Shown: one piece after another, positions 15,156 through 15,700 of the stretch | How the letters are laid out: each line of letters opens with the position of its first letter | Numbering within the stretch: the first letter of the stretch is position 1 | From: Alphaproteobacteria bacterium | Lineage (GTDB): Bacteria; Pseudomonadota; Alphaproteobacteria; Acetobacterales; Acetobacteraceae | Length of the DNA: 15,700 bases | Reading direction: 5' to 3' | NCBI GenBank assembly: GCA_026225015.1 | Contig: JAMFRY010000126.1 | Location: 1-15,700 of the forward strand | The notes under the pieces: model-generated | The model's database searches: none | Told to the model about the DNA's origin: nothing | Seen by the model: only the letters and a program-made list of their open reading frames with translations | Made by a program: the position numbers and the translations under genes

Positions 15156-15462
15156 AGTCCGGGTAGTCGGCTGGTGCCCTCCGCCCTTTGGCCTTGTCTC
15201 TCCCGCTTTTTCGCGCCGCACCAGGGCGCGGGTTTGCGGGTGGCAGTCATCGGAAGGTGCGCGTTGTGCTGTCATTCAAGAGCGGGCAGGAACGGTCTGC
15301 GCGAGCAGCGAGAAGGCCGCACCGTTGAAAGCTGGAGGTAAGCCGAGAGCACCCACATCCCATCCCGCGCCCGGCCCAGTCCGGACCGAGGCCAGCCGGT
15401 GCGCAGGACCAGAAATTTAGCGCCAGTTTTCGTTAATTGCCTGTTTCGCACCCGTTTTTTTT
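15156..15462 (+). ncRNA. Candidate structured RNA or rpoD leader, family unknown
   Basis: A string of hairpins in the plus direction: CCCGC/GCGGG plus TTCGCGCC/GGCGCGGG with a UUU/UUU internal loop (15202-15240); TGGCAG/CTGTCA (15241-15274); AACGGT/ACCGTT (15291-15326) enclosing CTGC-GCGA-GCAG, a GNRA tetraloop; and GCGCCCGGC with GCCGGTGCGC (15367-15404). The 7-base loop GCACCAG at 15218-15224 is fully complementary to CTGGTGC at 15171-15177. It ends in a hairpin with T8. It does not carry the signature motifs of RNase P RNA, SRP RNA or tmRNA. The 5' end is a guess. Confidence 0.3.
15399..15462 (+). terminator. Terminator-like hairpin with T8 upstream of rpoD
   Basis: GTGCGCAGG (15399-15407) pairs with CCTG-TTT-CGCAC (15440-15451), with an inner pairing AATT-T-AGCG / CGTTAATT around an 8-base loop. 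CCG and eight Ts (15455-15462) follow. The stem is interrupted by a 3-base bulge, so strength is uncertain. It lies 47 bases before the rpoD start and could terminate an upstream RNA or act as an attenuator. Confidence 0.4.
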
Positions 15463-15464
15463 GA

Positions 15465-15470
15465 AATAAT
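15465..15470 (+). promoter_or_regulatory. Possible -10 element of a proximal rpoD promoter
   Basis: AATAAT matches the -10 consensus at 5 of 6 positions and lies 38 bases before the rpoD ATG. The -35 region (around 15442-15449) is poor, so this is only a candidate. Confidence 0.25.
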
Positions 15471-15508
15471 ACGTCATTCCGACCCAATATCCGGAGTACC
15501 GCCTGATC

Positions 15509-15700
15509 ATGGCCACCAAAACCGCCCCCGCCGCCGAACCGCAAGCCCCGGAAGTCGAGGCCGACGCCAATGTGCTCGACACCCAGTCCGCCGCCGTCAA
15601 ACGGCTGATCGCCAAGGGCAAGGAGCGTGGCTACATCACCTTCGATGAGCTGAATGCGGTGCTGCCGGCAGACCAGAACAGCTCCGAGCAGATCGAAGAC
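15509..15700 (+). CDS. rpoD: RNA polymerase primary sigma factor RpoD, N-terminal part (cut by window end)
   Basis: The ATG at 15509 opens a frame that stays open for 64 codons to the window edge. After a Pro/Ala-rich start (MATKTAPAAEPQAPEVEAD), the sequence AVKRLIAKGKERGYITFDELNAVLPADQNSSEQIED is typical sigma-70 region 1.1, which keeps the free factor from binding DNA. Position after yqeY-dnaG supports the call. GGAG lies about 12 bases upstream of the ATG, rather far. Promoter-recognition regions 2 to 4 lie beyond the window. Confidence 0.92.
   Translation, partial: MATKTAPAAEPQAPEVEADANVLDTQSAAVKRLIAKGKERGYITFDELNAVLPADQNSSEQIED

Larger units (their letters stand above)
14945..15508. 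other. 564-bp dnaG-rpoD spacer: one hairpin repeat, several stem-loops, terminator-like end
   Basis: No convincing coding frame lies here; the leftward frame at 15272-15544 has no recognisable protein features and overlaps the rpoD start. From left to right the spacer holds a family B hairpin (15008-15040) and a -35-like TTGACT (15123-15128) with no good -10. Next come stem-loops at 15200-15242, 15241-15274, 15291-15326 and 15367-15404, then a long hairpin followed by eight Ts (15399-15462), and the rpoD leader. It may be a long 5' leader or encode a small RNA. Confidence 0.6.

Noticed and set aside
15150..15420. RNase P RNA, SRP RNA or tmRNA in the dnaG-rpoD spacer
   Set aside because: The fragment AGTCCGGACC recalls RNase P but the surrounding conserved core (GAAAGTCCGGGCTCC-like context and its partner) is missing; the SRP motif and a tmRNA tag were not found.
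15272..15544. Leftward 90-codon frame in the dnaG-rpoD spacer
   Set aside because: It overlaps the rpoD start, has no family motif and crosses the hairpin-rich region; likely chance in GC-rich DNA.

Overview
The window is chromosomal DNA from a GC-rich alphaproteobacterium. Family-level placement is inference: gene order (carA-carB-greA; yqeY-dnaG-rpoD), protein character and GAAG-loop intergenic hairpins suggest the Rhodospirillales/Acetobacteraceae side. No tRNA, rRNA, CRISPR array or transposase gene was found.

Layout. (1) Positions 2-2692 (+) hold the 3' part of a large Gly/Ser/Thr/Ala-rich repeat protein of surface or secreted beta-solenoid type, with two choice-of-anchor-D-like modules. 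It is convergent with a leftward block. (2) The leftward block 3082-5991 holds a YdhR-like small protein, a DUF938 methyltransferase, a MetX-like alpha/beta hydrolase, and upstream of these an LpxL/HtrB-type acyltransferase. The first three look like one operon. In front of the hydrolase is a promoter candidate whose -35/-10 spacer carries a 16-bp palindrome. (3) Positions 6131-12599 (-) form a metabolic operon in transcription order carA, carB, greA, ilvA: carbamoyl phosphate synthesis, a transcript-cleavage elongation factor, and threonine deaminase with a C-terminal ACT domain. CarA carries an additional helix-turn-helix-like N-terminal domain. (4) Rightward from 12682 runs the macromolecular-synthesis block yqeY, dnaG, rpoD; rpoD is cut by the window end.

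Intergenic structure. The carA/yqeY divergent region (82 bp) has two near-identical motifs 40 bp apart, one inside a predicted carA promoter whose start would make the carA mRNA leaderless. Two short repeat families recur between genes: GC hairpins with a GAAG loop (three copies plus a degraded inverted partner) and a C/G-rich 35-mer (two copies). One hairpin copy sits in a roughly 185-bp imperfect inverted repeat between ilvA and the acyltransferase. The 564-bp dnaG-rpoD gap contains several consecutive stem-loops, a possible 7-bp pseudoknot and a terminator-like hairpin with eight Ts. It may encode a structured RNA or a long rpoD leader.

Most interesting points: the HTH-CarA fusion with its putative operator and leaderless start, and the structured dnaG-rpoD spacer. 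The core genes are ordinary. All functional claims about the unusual parts are inference from sequence and need searches or experiments.
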